From the NCBI GenBank assembly GCA_932294295.1, contig OW028585.1, positions 15,998,360-16,062,359 of the forward strand: a stretch of DNA of 64,000 nt. The letters run 5' to 3'. The notes beneath the pieces were generated by a model. It was not told where the DNA came from. It made no database searches and was given only the letters and a program-made list of their open reading frames with translations. Numbering within the stretch: position 1 is the first letter of the stretch; the number at the start of each line of letters is the position of its first letter. Positions 45,806 to 58,894 of the stretch are shown piece after piece. Source of the stretch: Alitta virens (Eukaryota > Annelida > Polychaeta > Phyllodocida > Nereididae). The position numbers and the translations under genes were made by a program.

Positions 45806-48800
45806 TTAATAGAATTTATTTTTCTTCAGGCGATCTAATGCACAGTCACAAACATCAGAGATGTACTCAGCCTCTCCACCTGTAGAACTATACATTCTAA
45901 CAACAGGCCTCTTTCTGTCCCAGTAGTTGTTCAGTTTCCACCCTTGTTCTGCAAGGTGTTCGATCAGTAAGAATATCTTGCAGGCCCAAACTCTTGCTTC
46001 TTCTCCATGTTGATGCAAATCTTCATCAGTTGTCCATTTGGGCTGTGGATTGAATTTCAACTTGTTTCGTCTGTTGTTTCGTCTTCTTTTAACTTGGCCT
46101 TCTGCATGATCCAATGCATTCCTCAATGCTATTGATTCTGCATGATCCAATGCATTCCTCAATGCTATTGATTCTGCATGATCCAATGCATTCCTCAATG
46201 CTTTTGCTTCTTTATACCACGCATTAAGTTCAAGCAGACCTGTGTGTCTAACTGTCAGGTAGAAGAGGGCAGTCTTTATGGTGTATGATGTGATAGGCAT
46301 TTTGACACGAACACTGTCCCCCTTGCACCAGTCATAGGCCTGAAAATACAAGAACATACATACATTAGATAATAATAATAATATACACTTTAATATGTAA
46401 ATAGCATAAAATATGCTAAATCCTACAACCACCATACATAGAATATTACTAAAATACGAAAATCCATACATTAGATAGTAATGACAAAATATACTTTATG
46501 CAAATAGCACAAAATATACTAAATCATATTAGCACTATGTATATAGGATGTTAGTAAAATTCAAGAAAATCCATACATTAGATAACAAAGGAAGACATTT
46601 CACAATATATATCTTATGCAAATATATGGCAATATGTACAAGATCCTGTTATTTAGAATTTTAATAATAATATGTTAATGCCAAAGCATAATGCCGAAGC
46701 GAATTCGGCGCCGGAAAATTTGGTGAATTCGGCTCATGAAAGAAGTGAATTCGGCACAAAATACGGTGAATTCGGCGCACTGAATAATTCTCATTCATAG
46801 CTATATATAAGTAAAACAAATTTATTATTCAAATAGGACATTTAGGGAATCGGACATTTCAGGTTTGGACGTTTTGGTTGTCAGACGTTTTGACTTGATA
46901 TTGCTCCAAGCAAGCTAATCACTGATTGGCTGTTATATTTTGGGACTACTCATTTCGACCAATCACAGCGCATAACACAAAGTAATCAAAATGGCGGTTG
47001 TCACTGTTAATCACGACGATCTTAGCTACGTTTTGAAAGGAAATTGGTTTATATTTTGCATCTTAGGGACAGAATAACTGTATTTTATGGATTACCGATA
47101 TTATACTTGAGAATTTTAATTTTTAGATGTGCAAAGGCGGCTGGAGGACTGTTGTATACATGTTTGACGTCCGTACCATTATTGTAGCTCTACGTCGCTT
47201 CCCATTTACCCAAAAATATGCTAATACAAAAATTGGAAAAAAATACTACTTTAGAAAGATTCTTTCAAATATCAAATGATCACGACATAAGAAACTGTAA
47301 TGATAAGACATTTCAAATTTGGACAGATCCATCTTAAGTATATAAAATCTAAAATAAATCTGATAAGGTCATGTGGAACTTTATGAAATTTTGTTGATCC
47401 GACATAATCATTGTCAAATACACGTTACGCACTACAATGCAGACTATAATTTTAAAGTTGTAATATTTAAATAAAATTTACTTATTTTAAAATTTTGAAA
47501 ATTTTTTTTTTTTCTTTATGGAGGTTATTAACAAAAAAAAATTATATTAATCAACATTAGAAAGAATGTATTATTGTTTATGCTCCGGCACACTTTATTC
47601 ACTTCATAAAGTTCACATTAGCATTGAAATTTAATAAATAGGAAGTTAGTCAGAAGTGCTATTAATTAATTCCACTGTCACGTAAATGAAAATATTTTAA
47701 ATTTGCTGGGGGTATGCTGCATTGACAGAAGAAATGATATCATTACTTAAAAATCTATCCACAATGGGAGACTTGAGCCAACAGGGGGAGCTACTGGTCC
47801 TTTGATGACATAATCATACAATTAGGTCAATGAGTGCATTGATGACATCACAATGCTAGTGAGGACCGGGGTGTAGCTCCCGTTGGGTCAAAAGTATCCC
47901 ATTGCGTGAAAACTCATTTCCCTCATAATTACAAAAATTATAAAATTATTTACTCTTTAAAATCTTGATTTAACACAATGAGAACTTTATTTGTCCAAAA
48001 TACTAATCTGCAGAGAAGAAGACAATGCTCAGCAACCACAACCAGAACGAGGCTGAAAGACTGGTTGCTTAGTGACGTCACCATTTCCCGCCAATAATCT
48101 AGAACTCCCTCAATATCCCTCTATTATTTTGAATTCACACTTTTCCTGAAACCTGAGAACCTAAAAGTACTAACACACAATGATTATAGTAATGACTCAG
48201 CACTGTAGTTCTTAACTTAAAATGTTATGTATACTGGACGTTATTAATGTACATAAAATAAAATTATTTTCAAAAATTTTCTATCGGCTTCAAGTTTTAC
48301 GCGAGTACCCCAGTTACAAAGTAGTGTAACATCAAATATCTATGTAATTAATACTTGGGTAGGGATACGAGATGCACCCAGCCAGTGATGCGGCCGTGTG
48401 CATAAAACTCCACCATTGCACTATTGTTACCATGCCACACTAGCGACCCTAGTGGTAGATTGCCCGCTAAGTTTTCAATAATTTTCTATCTGATGATTTT
48501 TAAAATTTTACAGATTTTTGTGATGCCATGTAGGAAATAATACGGTTTTAACCATTTGAAATTTAATAGCACAAAATTTAAATCCAATAAGTGGAAAATT
48601 CCAAACTAGACAGAGGCTGAATGGATGTAGGTCCTGTATGTGGCACCATGGCAACTGTGCCTGTGGGTCACACGAGTCTCTCTAACAACTGTGCTTGCAC
48701 CTCACAGCACCTTAGCAACCATTAACACAAGCGTGGTAGAATTAATAATTATATTGTTACCTGCAGTTTCAAATGTTGCACAGATAGGTTTTAATATGTA

Positions 48801-51800
48801 GCTGTCAATGACAGGAGTGAGCGAAGCTATATTATATTTATGTCTTAAAGTTACTGTGTCTCCAGATTTAGCACATTCAAGTAATTATATATATACAAAT
48901 GCTGCTTTCTTGTCTTATGATATTTTTTACCATTACACATGGCCACTTTTGCACAACAATTTAGTCTTAATTTACAATAAATAATTTAAGTATTAGTTTT
49001 TCAGGCCATCATACCCAGTGTGTTTCCAATGTTTTAGTCTGGATTTTCAATGTAAGATTTATAGTGGGCGCGGCGGCGCCCACATATGAGTCCAACTCGT
49101 GGGGAATTTTGCATCCAACAGAAATATTGGCCCATTAGTTATTCTCAACTATTAATTGGACTTCATGTAGGTTTTTAAATTTTCAAAATCAGACAATAGA
49201 TAACAATTTTAGAGGCAAAAGAAGTCAGATAATTGTAATGCGTTTCTCAGCCGCCAGGGGCGCTGCGATCGCTTACAACTGCCCTCTGGTGTGATAAAAC
49301 GTCATCGCAACAATGTCGTTGGCGCGAGCGTGATCGATTTAAGATGATTTGTTATTCATATCTGGTGAGTTCCCCTTCTAAATAAACCCTATTTCTAGTC
49401 ACAGTTAGAATTTTTACAGTTAGAGAAACAAGTTTTCTGCAAGTTTCAAGCTGGATGTGTATTCGTTACAAAATTATGGACATTGCAACTTTTGAACCGA
49501 CGACGTTGTTATGACATGATGACGTAGTCTCGTTCTGGACCATTTGGCAAAAAAACAATAATAAGTTAATCTTCCATAGGATTACATGTATTTTTGAAAC
49601 AGCGATAATAAGTGAAATCAATTTTTAACCAGTTCCGGTTGGCTTGTCCACTGTGTAGCCTATCATCTACGGGAAGTGAGCTGCGCTCGCCGCCTGTGGT
49701 GGCGGAGCTTCGCTCATATTACTCTGTGTGGTGTGCACCTTATTTTACAATATTTCGGAAATATTTTGTCAAAATCTAAACATTGTTCCACTGGTGTGGT
49801 ACACTAGTTTCATAATATTATGTAAATATTGGGTCTAGTGCAGTATATGGGACCCAAATTTATGGCCATATTTGGCGTCTATTAAAAATTTTAATTAAAT
49901 ATTTCACAAGTTTGAAGTTCTAGCACAATTAATATAACATTTGGTGTAGAATAGCAGGGGTTTGAGGCGGCCGTTGGAACTACATTAGTTTGTGACGTTA
50001 TACATTGATTTCAAGCATTTTTACGTCATAGGCCTGGCATCGAGGCTCGTTAAATATGGTCATAAATTTGGGTCCGCTATACTGCACATTTTACTAAAAA
50101 TATCTAGACAAATTTGTTATCATAATTTCATGAAACCAGTTGTTAGGGCTAATTTAGAAATATATGTGAAGGGCAAATAGTTTTGTGAAAGGAAATATCA
50201 ACATTCATGTGACTACTTGTAATTAAATTAGATTAACACATAACCATATGATGACAAACCATTGACCCAGGTCTGCTGCTGCTAGCATCCTAGCATTAAG
50301 AAAAAAAAAATTGGTTGGCCCAGATAATGTTTAATTAATGCGTAACCATGTCATCTTATTAATTAATGTGTAACCATGGCAACCGAGTACCTATGTAAAC
50401 AAATGGCATGCACTCCCAGTGTCAACTTATTTTCTGTCTAGGGGTTTTTGCTTTTTAAATATTCTTTTAAACTATTTTAAATGTTTACCATGGAAACAGT
50501 TGTTATAGGCAAAAATAAACATTTGGGAAATTTAATAAATATGCATTTCCAGGGGCTGTAGTGTTACAGTTAGTGTAAAAAATAGTGACTGGCATCCATC
50601 TTGGATTTGGCAGCCATCTTGGATTTTGACAGCCATCTTGATTATTTTCTACAATATTTTAATGAAATAAATAAAGTAAATTCACTCACCTGGACAAAGG
50701 CCTTGCTTATAACAATGGCCAATCGGTAGCTTGGAGGGAGGCAGTCGATCATGTTCCACTCAAATCCAAAATAAGTAAAATTAAATGCATTCAAGTCATT
50801 CCTTTTCCAAGTTTCCAGTGTTGAGTATTCCATGTATTTGTGCAGAGGGAGATGATCACCCTCCAACATCTCTCCCCGACATCTCTCTGCTTCTTTTGAG
50901 GTTATTTCATAGGATTTATATTTTATCTCGTCTTCCTCATCAACAAGGACAGCAACTACATCGAGAGAGACTTCCATTCCTTTACAAGAACCATCTCCCT
51001 CTCTGATTAACCTCCACGGCCCTTTTACCCAAACCGGTCTGAGGTTAATGCCCTCCCAGCTGATCTTGCCCAGGGCCTCAATCAGATGAAAGTTCAGTTC
51101 ATACATGAATTCAAATAAATTCCACTCCACTCCTGCAATATATACAATACTTCTACCACCATTATATCCATGGAGAAAAATCTGGATGTCCCCCTCATCC
51201 AGTCGACCGCTCTTCAATTTCTCCCTCATGCTCCCACAAATTTGAATTTTAGCAATTTCCTTAAATTCCGTCTTTTCTACCAAACGCTTAAAAAGTCTCA
51301 CAAGTTCATCACTTAAATCTTCCGCTTCTTTTTCTGATAAGACGAGCATCGGTTTCATTTTCTCAAGAACTCCTTCGTTTGCTTCTATTACTCCGCGACA
51401 CAGTTTGTAATGTCTGACATCAGGGTGGGGTTTACTAGCGCGGCTTTCAAGATCTTGTGGGGTTAATCCAAATCGATCAGCAGCATTTTCATTATTCCTA
51501 AAACTTAATAGGAATTGAATTGCTCTTTCATTGCGGTGCAACTTTGCCACATGCAAAGGGGTGCACCCATTTACGTCTCTTGCATCAATGTATTTCTCGA
51601 TTATTTTAGGAGGAAGAAATTTGAGAGAGTCGAGGAATATAACGGCCAGATGAAGGGGACTTCTTTCCATCCAGTTATAGTAAACACATGTTCCACGCAA
51701 ATATTTCCTTGGCAGGCACATCTGTTTAAATGATTCTTCTATTGATTTTTCACTGAATATTTCTCGTTCATTTGTAATAAAAAGGAAGCAATTTATCAGT

Positions 51801-54800
51801 TTTCCTGACTCCAAACATTCTTCCCATTTGTCGTACATCGAATGCACCACTTTCCTTCCTGACTGAATCATGTCCTTTGAAACTAAATAAAGTTCTCCCA
51901 GGTAATTCAGATCAAATTTAGAATCTAAAATCATATCTCGAGTGAAATGCATTTTGCTGCTCAGTGAAACAAGAATCTTCAAGTAAGACAAAGTCCACTC
52001 TTCACTCCTTGTAAATCTTATGGTCCTTGATAGAATCCATTTCAGCTGATCATCTGTGGGTTGTGCTCCACCCTCTGCACACACACTCAGCATTTCCACA
52101 ACAATCAATCTAACATTTAGATACATTTCACCAACTATCGCATCCCATACATTTTGTGCAGTGCAACTGTTTTTCACTAAAATCCTCACTATGTCCATCA
52201 CAATGCCAATGAATCTTGGATTGTTCATCTTCATCAAATTTTCCTTGGCTGTTTCATTCAGTTTCATCTCGTACGAATGCGATTCCCAGTTTGTCACAGT
52301 TTTTGTCAAACTCAGCAACTTCTCAAGATTCTCCTGTGTCCATTTTCTTTCTCCAAATTCTTGCTCAATCCGTCTCAGTCTGCAAAATAAATAATTATGT
52401 TTAGATTTTATTAAATAAAATTTTCAGTACTTAAAATATTATTCTTTTTTCCACAGCTTTTATCATGTAACAATATACTAAAATCAATTTAAATTAATTA
52501 TGATCGTATTTAACTGATTCAGTCAGTCATTTTAAATTTACTGAATATTTTAACTTGACTCAAAATTACCAAAAAACAAAAAAAAATTCTACACTCGGCG
52601 ACAGTGGATTTAGCCATGACACTGAGTTTTGCCACCCCATTACACTACAATAAACACATTTTAGATAGTTGCCGCAATGTTACAACACTGGTAATGATTT
52701 ATACAATTAGTTTGCTAGCAAATCAAGACCTTGCAATGTTTATATTAATGTTTAAGGGGGGTGGCGAATCTCAGTGTCGTGGCGAAATCCACTGTTGCCG
52801 AGTGTAAATGACAAAATGCTATGAATTATAATTTTGAGTGACCAAATGATTTCCCTGAGTTAGCTAGAATGATATAAAATTCATTGTTAACAACAGATTG
52901 CTCAAATACTTGACAGTGACACCTTCACAAACATCCATTTAACACTAAGCAGCCAGATAACTTGAATGAATCCAAGCACTTAAACCACAACTTGTCACTG
53001 AGCCTGTTCTCTCCACACTGCAAATGTTCCATTGTGATGTCATCAAAACAAACAAGTGACGTCACCAAACCAACAGATGGCGTCACCATACAGTCATTTT
53101 TATTTGTAGATCAGCAAACACATTTTATTTGCTTATTGGCAGCAGGCGCCACCTGAGGGATCACATAACATGATTTCTGCTCAGGATATTTTTGTGGTCA
53201 CCAGTACATGTGGCCAATTATGCAGTACAACTAAAACTTCATTTAATACTATAGTATGTACATTTTATATTTATTTCTATTACTTTTAATATTGTTAGAA
53301 ATATTTATCTTTATATGGAATTACATTATTATACATTTTTGTATCTTAATATAGTACAACACTTGGGTTTACAAATATATCTAGAAAATTATTCATTATG
53401 AATTAAGTGAAGTTTCATGTAATCTATTTTATTGTATTTTTTTGATCAAGCGCCATTAAAAATAATACATAGATATTTCCAATTTTTCCTGAATAATGTC
53501 AAATGCAAAATATTTCATTGAGTTTCTTGTAACATACTTTTGCGTTTAATATTTCTATGATGTAAGTAATATGATTATGCAATGTGCATGAGAGGCCGCA
53601 GGAGTTGTAGAATAGTACTAAAATGATACTTTGAAGTTTGATGCCATTTTGGCGCCAAAGGCATTTTCTGTGACGTCATCAATAAAAGTTTTGGCTTATT
53701 TTTTGTCAGCGCGGATCATGACCAGCTGATGACGGCGCATTGATTTCTAACCTAAGCGCCACGGCCAATCACGGAGTTTGCTAGAGTTCGTTGCCTAGCA
53801 AATGACCTAGTAATTAAATAAGCTCTGCTCTGATTGGTCAAACGTTCATTTAGTTGGCTAGCTTTATGGAAAATCACGGCAATGGACGTAGCTCCCATGG
53901 AACATTCAAAACCATAGTTCTACTGCTTGTCTTGAATCTCATAGAACTGATGATTAACAGTGTTCTAACGTGAGTTTCTTCAAATTTGTTGGGTAGATCT
54001 GTATCATCTTAAGTTAAGAACGATTTTTGTGTAAGTAGGTCATTATTATTTTGTGCGCATCATGGCCGCGCAGATTAATTAGGACAACATAGTTCGATCC
54101 GGTCATCTGAGAATAGCATGACAGTAGATTTTGTTTTTGGCCAATCTCTAGTCATAAAAGCCCTACGGGCGGCCCCTACGGGGCCGCTCCTGCGGCCTAT
54201 TATTTTAGTATATTCATGAAATGTCATTCATAGACCTTCTTGAAATATTTAAAATAATTTGAAGGGTGTTTGAATTTAAGACAAATGTTGAGGCAATATG
54301 TTAGTTAATCTTTTCAGAGATGTTACAGTAATCTACAAATCATATTCTATTTTAATATAAGAGTGTAAAATTTAAGTGATCTTGAGAATTTTCAAATTGA
54401 TAAGATTATTAAATATTCAATAAATATTTAAGAAAAATTATGCTGTTCCACCTCACAGAAATATTAGCCAAACCTTAAATAATAATATTTTCTGCGAATG
54501 TCAGTACAACCTTCTCCAAGCATTAATGAAATATTAGGGCAATCTTAGTAGTTCCTTAAAATAATATTTAATTGGAATATTGAACTAAGGTCTGCTTCAT
54601 TCACAATGAGTTTCCAGGGACAATCTGGGTCAATGGCAGAGGCAACGCGGACAAAGTGCTCAACTTTTGTGACACTGTATAAATACATATACAACAAATA
54701 GCTTAAGATCCCCTGTCTTCATGTATTATGGCAGCATAACAGTGTGCTGGATCACAAGGTATTTGTCAATTAAATTAATTTCCGAAGATACCTTTCATCT

Positions 54801-57005
54801 TGTGAAGATTGTTGACTGTCCATCTTTTCCAGGAACCACTTGAACTGTCAACAGTGTGAATCCGAGTCTCTTTCTCAATGTTGCACTTCGTGACATATGC
54901 ACTGTTCTCTGAAAAACCATCAGAATTTCATTACAAGCCATATAGCTCTCTTTTTGCACAATCCCACAGATAGGCAAATCCGGTCTTCCAGCAGATATCT
55001 TTTGTTTCTTATCATAAATGAAAAATATATACAGTCAAGAATTTAACAAACATATCACTTGATTTTTGCACCAGACACATTTGACATGTCCCTATATAAG
55101 ACCAGAATTAATGATAATTATTCTCGTTTTGCTTTGCCAGTGATTTTAAAATGATCCATATATATCTGTCATTAGATAAGAAAGTGTCAACTTATTTACA
55201 AAGTGATTAATAATACCTTTTTTTTGCCATCCCAGATAAAAGCTATCTATTAAATACTGCTGTCTCTGGATTGTACAATTGTTTACAGTTCAAAAATGAT
55301 TAACAGCCTCTTTCGTTTATTATCTCAAGTAAGCATCATGTACAATAAATTGCTGTAAATCAACAAGTTTGTTTCACTTCTGAAATATACAATATTGCAA
55401 TTGTCCAAAAAAATCATAACCAAATTTTTTAATTGATACTATAAAAAAGAAAACTTATTTAAATTCTTGTATTTTGGTATTAATAGTAAGTAATAATGAT
55501 GTGTAACAATAATAAATTAATAGAACTACGGTAATAAATATCTTGTGAGAAGACTCCAAATCACATCAATAGCAGAAATTTTGGTGAAATGCATGTGAGA
55601 GAAGCATGATTATATCAAAAATGGCTAGAAACATAGTGGTGGTGCATTTACCAATTTACAAATAGTTTTTTTAGAGTCCTTGTAGTTAAAGAGAATCACA
55701 TTTTCTGAATTTACTGTTTCACTGCATCTGGACCCTTGGTGGGAAAAACGAAATCGGTTTGATGCTTAGTTCTTGCATATAAATGATATATTGCACAATT
55801 TTACTGGGTGTAACACTTATGTTCAATAAATAAAACTTAAAAGTAGACTATATGTGCTAGTTCTGGAACTTTACCCTCAAAATAACAGAAAACAGCAGAG
55901 GCGACCGGAGCGCCATCTGTGGACAAAAACGAGCAAAAATGGCGTTTTCTTGAGAAGTAGCAGACAGCCAACAGAAGATTGAGGTGCGCATCTTTAAAAC
56001 AGGTGTTACTTATTTTAAAACATGATAACCTTTTTCTACAGAATGTTGGCTTTAATTTAACGTATGACACAACTTTGTGCTTTCAAAATCAGGTTTAGTG
56101 CAATGACGCTGAAGTTGTGAATCGCGTTTTCATCTATTAATTTTCAAGTTACAAAGTTGTGTCATAGAAAATAAGAAACATTAAGTGTGTTGTTTTACCT
56201 AAATCCCGAATTTCAACAAAATCCATACGTAAATAAAGTAGCACCGAATTTTGAAAGTTGAGGTGCCAGACAGCAATTTCGCAACACAGGTTTTTATTGC
56301 AGTAGCGCGACGCTGTTATTACCGTCAAAAAAACGTCCGTAACTCGTGATTGATTTGTCCTACGCAAAAACCGATTGCATATCTAAAATCTACACGTCAT
56401 AATTGACTACTAAACCAATTGTCAGAATTGTAGGTGTACAATTATAGGCTAGAGCGATCTCCAAAGTCGGGCTGTTTTGATCAAAATGAACGCTACGTAG
56501 ACCGATCTATCAGTCTCTACAATCTACATGTCGATGTAGGGACTGATAGGTTTTTTCAGCCCATAAGACATTTTCAAAAAGTCACTTTTGTCTACATTGA
56601 AGATTTTCAGAATATTCATAATTTTTGGACAAAATCTGTTAGGTTATAACTGTAGGCAGTATATTTATCTATGTCCATGTGAATTGCTGGCCACTGAATT
56701 CATTTACTAACCCCAAAATCCCACAAAGATTGTGACAAAATATCGCTAAAAAAGTTGTAATGGTCACGCCGTCCTCAAAAATATTAACAGAGCAGTGAAT
56801 CGGCGGGAATGACGTCACAGGACATTCCTCATAGATTAACAAGTTGTGGCGTCACAGAACCATAATTTAACCATCCTAACGTGTTAAACACATCAATTGT
56901 AGCATTAACACATACTAACATACCTGAAAATGCAATAATAAATCCATCTTTAATTGCGAATCGGTAGCGTTCCATCTTGCCCACTTGCTCATGACGCAAC
57001 GTCAT
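45806..57005 (-). CDS. Ankyrin-repeat cGAS/Mab-21-like nucleotidyltransferase (candidate cGLR)
   Basis: Model exons: 57005-56924, 54908-54792, 54674-54605, 52379-50690, 46339-45806; 830 residues, all junctions GT-AG and phase-consistent. Exons 4-5 are firm; exons 1-3 rest on open frame, phase and a strong Kozak context (GCCACCATGA). Residues 1-320 are unrecognised. Ankyrin repeats follow (SPLHLA near 330, TPLHVA near 362, FGLTPQDLE near 393). The Mab-21/cGAS nucleotidyltransferase core has GS at 472-473, the acidic pair E485-G-D487 and the third acid D563 in SLDVV. The helical Mab-21 C-lobe crosses the last intron (LPPSYRLA, then ITSYTIKTALFYL). The family includes cGAS and animal cGAS-like receptors, which make cyclic dinucleotides on sensing nucleic acid. 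All three metal-binding acids remain, so activity is plausible; ligand and product are unknown. The last exon holds a 12-residue repeat in triplicate. No cGAS-type zinc ribbon was seen. Confidence 0.75.
46092..46205 (-). repeat. 36-bp coding tandem repeat in the nucleotidyltransferase gene
   Basis: Three near-identical 36-bp units encode the 12-residue unit ALRNALDHAESI, placed after the conserved C-lobe helices. The unit is amphipathic and probably lengthens a helix. Being a multiple of three, copy number could vary without breaking the frame. Confidence 0.8.
46690..46780. repeat. GTGAATTCGGC repeats
   Basis: Four copies of (G)CGAATTCGGC or GTGAATTCGGC spaced about 22-30 bp. A related GTGAATTCGGCGCG occurs at about 23656 in HUS1 intron 1. 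Confidence 0.6.
47760..47905. mobile_element. Short inverted-repeat MITE
   Basis: ACAATGGGAGACTTGAGCCA...GGAGCTACTGGTCC pairs imperfectly with GGACCGG..GTAGCTCC...CCCATTG. Last intron of the nucleotidyltransferase gene. Confidence 0.6.
48790..49721. repeat. 0.93-kb dispersed repeat, copy A
   Basis: From TTTAATATGTAGCTGTCAAT to GCTTCGCTCATATTA; ends share the inverted core GAGCGAAGCT. It matches 59011-59961 in the same orientation. It contains a GGGCGCGGCGGCGCCC palindrome near 49067 that replaces sequence present in copy B. Last intron of the nucleotidyltransferase gene. Confidence 0.8.
49838..50087. mobile_element. Inverted-repeat MITE, copy 2
   Basis: 250 bp, ends GTGCAGTATATGGGACCC and GGGTCCGCTATACTGCAC; same family as 2292-2601 in opposite orientation. 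It lies in the last intron of the nucleotidyltransferase gene. Confidence 0.65.
50594..50641. repeat. Three GCCATCTTG-type repeats beside a splice donor
   Basis: GCATCCATCTTGGATTTG, GCAGCCATCTTGGATTTT and ACAGCCATCTTG in a row, about 50 bp into the last intron of the nucleotidyltransferase gene. GCCATCTTG resembles a YY1-type core. Confidence 0.5.
52590..52806. mobile_element. MITE with about 55-bp inverted ends
   Basis: TACACTCGGCGACAGTGGAT and ATCCACTGTTGCCGAGTGTA bound a 217-bp element; pairing continues through CACTGAG..GCCACCCC. TA borders suggest a Tc1/mariner-type origin. Intron 3 of the nucleotidyltransferase gene. Confidence 0.7.
53729..54200. repeat. Dispersed repeat, right-part copy
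   Basis: About 470 bp, from GATTTCTAACCTAAGCGCCA to CTCCTGCGGCCTAT, closely matching 26775-27274 and 60780-61276 in the same orientation. Intron 3 of the nucleotidyltransferase gene. Confidence 0.75.
56063..56168. repeat. Short foldback
   Basis: TATGACACAACTTTGTGCTT pairs with AAGTTACAAAGTTGTGTCATA. Intron 1 of the nucleotidyltransferase gene. Confidence 0.55.
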
Positions 57006-57109
57006 GGTGGCACGTGCGGGAATTTAGAGATTATTAAAGTCAGGATATACCGAAAGCTTAAATGTAGATCATATATAGTACAATTTCCATGTCAAAACGT
57101 ATGATTTTA

Positions 57110-57380
57110 GAAAACGTTGGAAAAATTGCCGAAACATTCGATTCTTTGTTTCCATAATCGCCTTAATTATATTCAGTATTAACTCTAAAACGAACATGTC
57201 TACAAATGAACTAGATAAAATCATATTTTATTGTCCATTCATTCACTTGTGTTTTTTTTTTAAACGTCCGAAAAGTTGCCGAAACATCTGATTCTTTGTT
57301 TCCATAATTGCCTTAATTATATTCATGATTACCTCTAAAACGAACATGTCTATCAAATGAACTATAAAATATCTTATTTA
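57110..57380. repeat. Two tandem copies of about 150 bp
   Basis: TTGCCGAAACATTCGATTCT...CTCTAAAACGAACATGTCTA recurs as TTGCCGAAACATCTGATTCT...CTCTAAAACGAACATGTCTA. Confidence 0.8.
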
Positions 57381-57949
57381 TTATTCCTTGAAAAATATAA
57401 GATATAATATCATAATATTATTGCTTGTTGTGTTATTTTTTTTATTTCTGCTTAAATCTTAAGCGCAAGTGATTAATCAATCAACTTGACAGAAATGATA
57501 GCTTTTGTGGATGATTACACCGGTGGTGACTAGGCCTACATCTCAATGATTCTCATTGCAAAATATATATAAAAATATAAAATTCAACATAAAGTAGGCC
57601 TAGAGAGCAGATTAATTAAAACAATATCATGTTAAGTTAAAATTAATAAAATAAGGGGTAAATATTTACTGTTTACTGTGATAGTGTATACTAGTGTATA
57701 CAAATTGCTAACTTGGTATTCAACTATTCATGATACATTTCATCATTCGGAGCAATCGGAATCTGGTTAAAATTTCGAAAAAATGTTAATTTGAAGTGAA
57801 GTTATTAGTATTTCATGAAATACTAGCCACAGGTCTATTTTATTAAACCGACGGGGGTACGTACGGCGCTCATACGGGCGGGGGGGGGGGGGGCAAGGCC
57901 TCGGCAGGTTGATTGCTGGTCCCTAAAAAGTAAAAGGTCCGATTGTGCT

Positions 57950-58095
57950 GATAGCCATGATGAGTTAACCAGCCATGATGACGAGTTAACCAATGTGTTG
58001 ACCACTTGTCATCAATGATGACAACTTGACCAACCTGTGTGGGCGGCTTAACCAAAATCTTGATTTGCTGACGAGTTTACATGTTGACGAGATTG
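57950..58095. repeat. TGACGA/GTTAACCA array
   Basis: Repeated ATGATGACGAGTTAACCA-like units, matching the arrays at 20.3 kb and 25.1 kb in style. It sits upstream of the nucleotidyltransferase gene. Confidence 0.45.
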
Positions 58096-58894
58096 CTGTA
58101 GACCTAAGCAGCTGCTAAGCGATAGATGTCGTTACTGTTTTAGTCTGCAATGTCGTGTTGCTTTGTGGGAAAATGTTCCAGTGTTCTGCTAGTTGTGGCT
58201 TAGCGTTGGTCTGCATATTTCGCATTAACGGTCCGCTTTTTTACGCCGCCGGACTACCCACAATTCCCTCAAGTCATCGCAAACGGATCACTCCCGCAGG
58301 AGTGACCAAAAATGACGCTGAATATGTACTATAAACAAACTTTTCTCGGCTTCTACTTGTCGGATCTTCATCAAATTTGGTTTTTAAGTTGCGCTTTTGT
58401 ATCGCGGTTCTAATGCTGTGCCACTTATAGCTGTACTCCCAAAACTGTACAAAAGCGCAAGTTAAAACAGTTTTGGCAGGATTTCCCAATGGTGTGAAAC
58501 CGCGCTACATGCTACGCAGAAAGTGAATCGTCGCGGTTTGAACTCCCTATTCAAAACCACTTCTGACACCAATGTGGAAGTGTACTTACTGTACAATCAC
58601 AGCTTCGTCGTATCTCGTCAGGGATGCTCTCGAATACACGTCTGCACTGTCTGAAGGTCTACGCATGGAGGTATAGATAGCACTAGAGACGCTACTGTGC
58701 TGATTTTGTGTTGGGCGCCAAAATATGTTGCGGCGCGCATGCGCGAGTGTGTTCGCGCATTGGTGTGTTCGCGCATTGGTTCCTTCCTGTTGTTTTTCGT
58801 TTGAAAACACTGATTGGAAAGCCAGGAGATCCCGCAGAGAGGTCAGAGGAATGGCGACAACGATTGTTTTTCTTGATTGTTTTTCTTGTGCAAG

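Larger units (their letters stand above)
57006..58894. other. Upstream region of the nucleotidyltransferase gene
   Basis: Holds a tandem duplication (57110-57380), a G-run (57880-57893) and the TGACGA array. Its start, directly upstream of the model start codon, should hold the promoter, but no TATA box is evident. Confidence 0.4.

Noticed and set aside
52604..52807. 67-residue open frame
   Set aside because: Falls entirely within the 217-bp MITE at 52590-52806.
58150..58205. First THAP exon (frame MSCCFVGKCSS with C-x4-C)
   Set aside because: A stop follows after 17 codons and no donor gives the phase needed to join the THAP-like exon at 58895.
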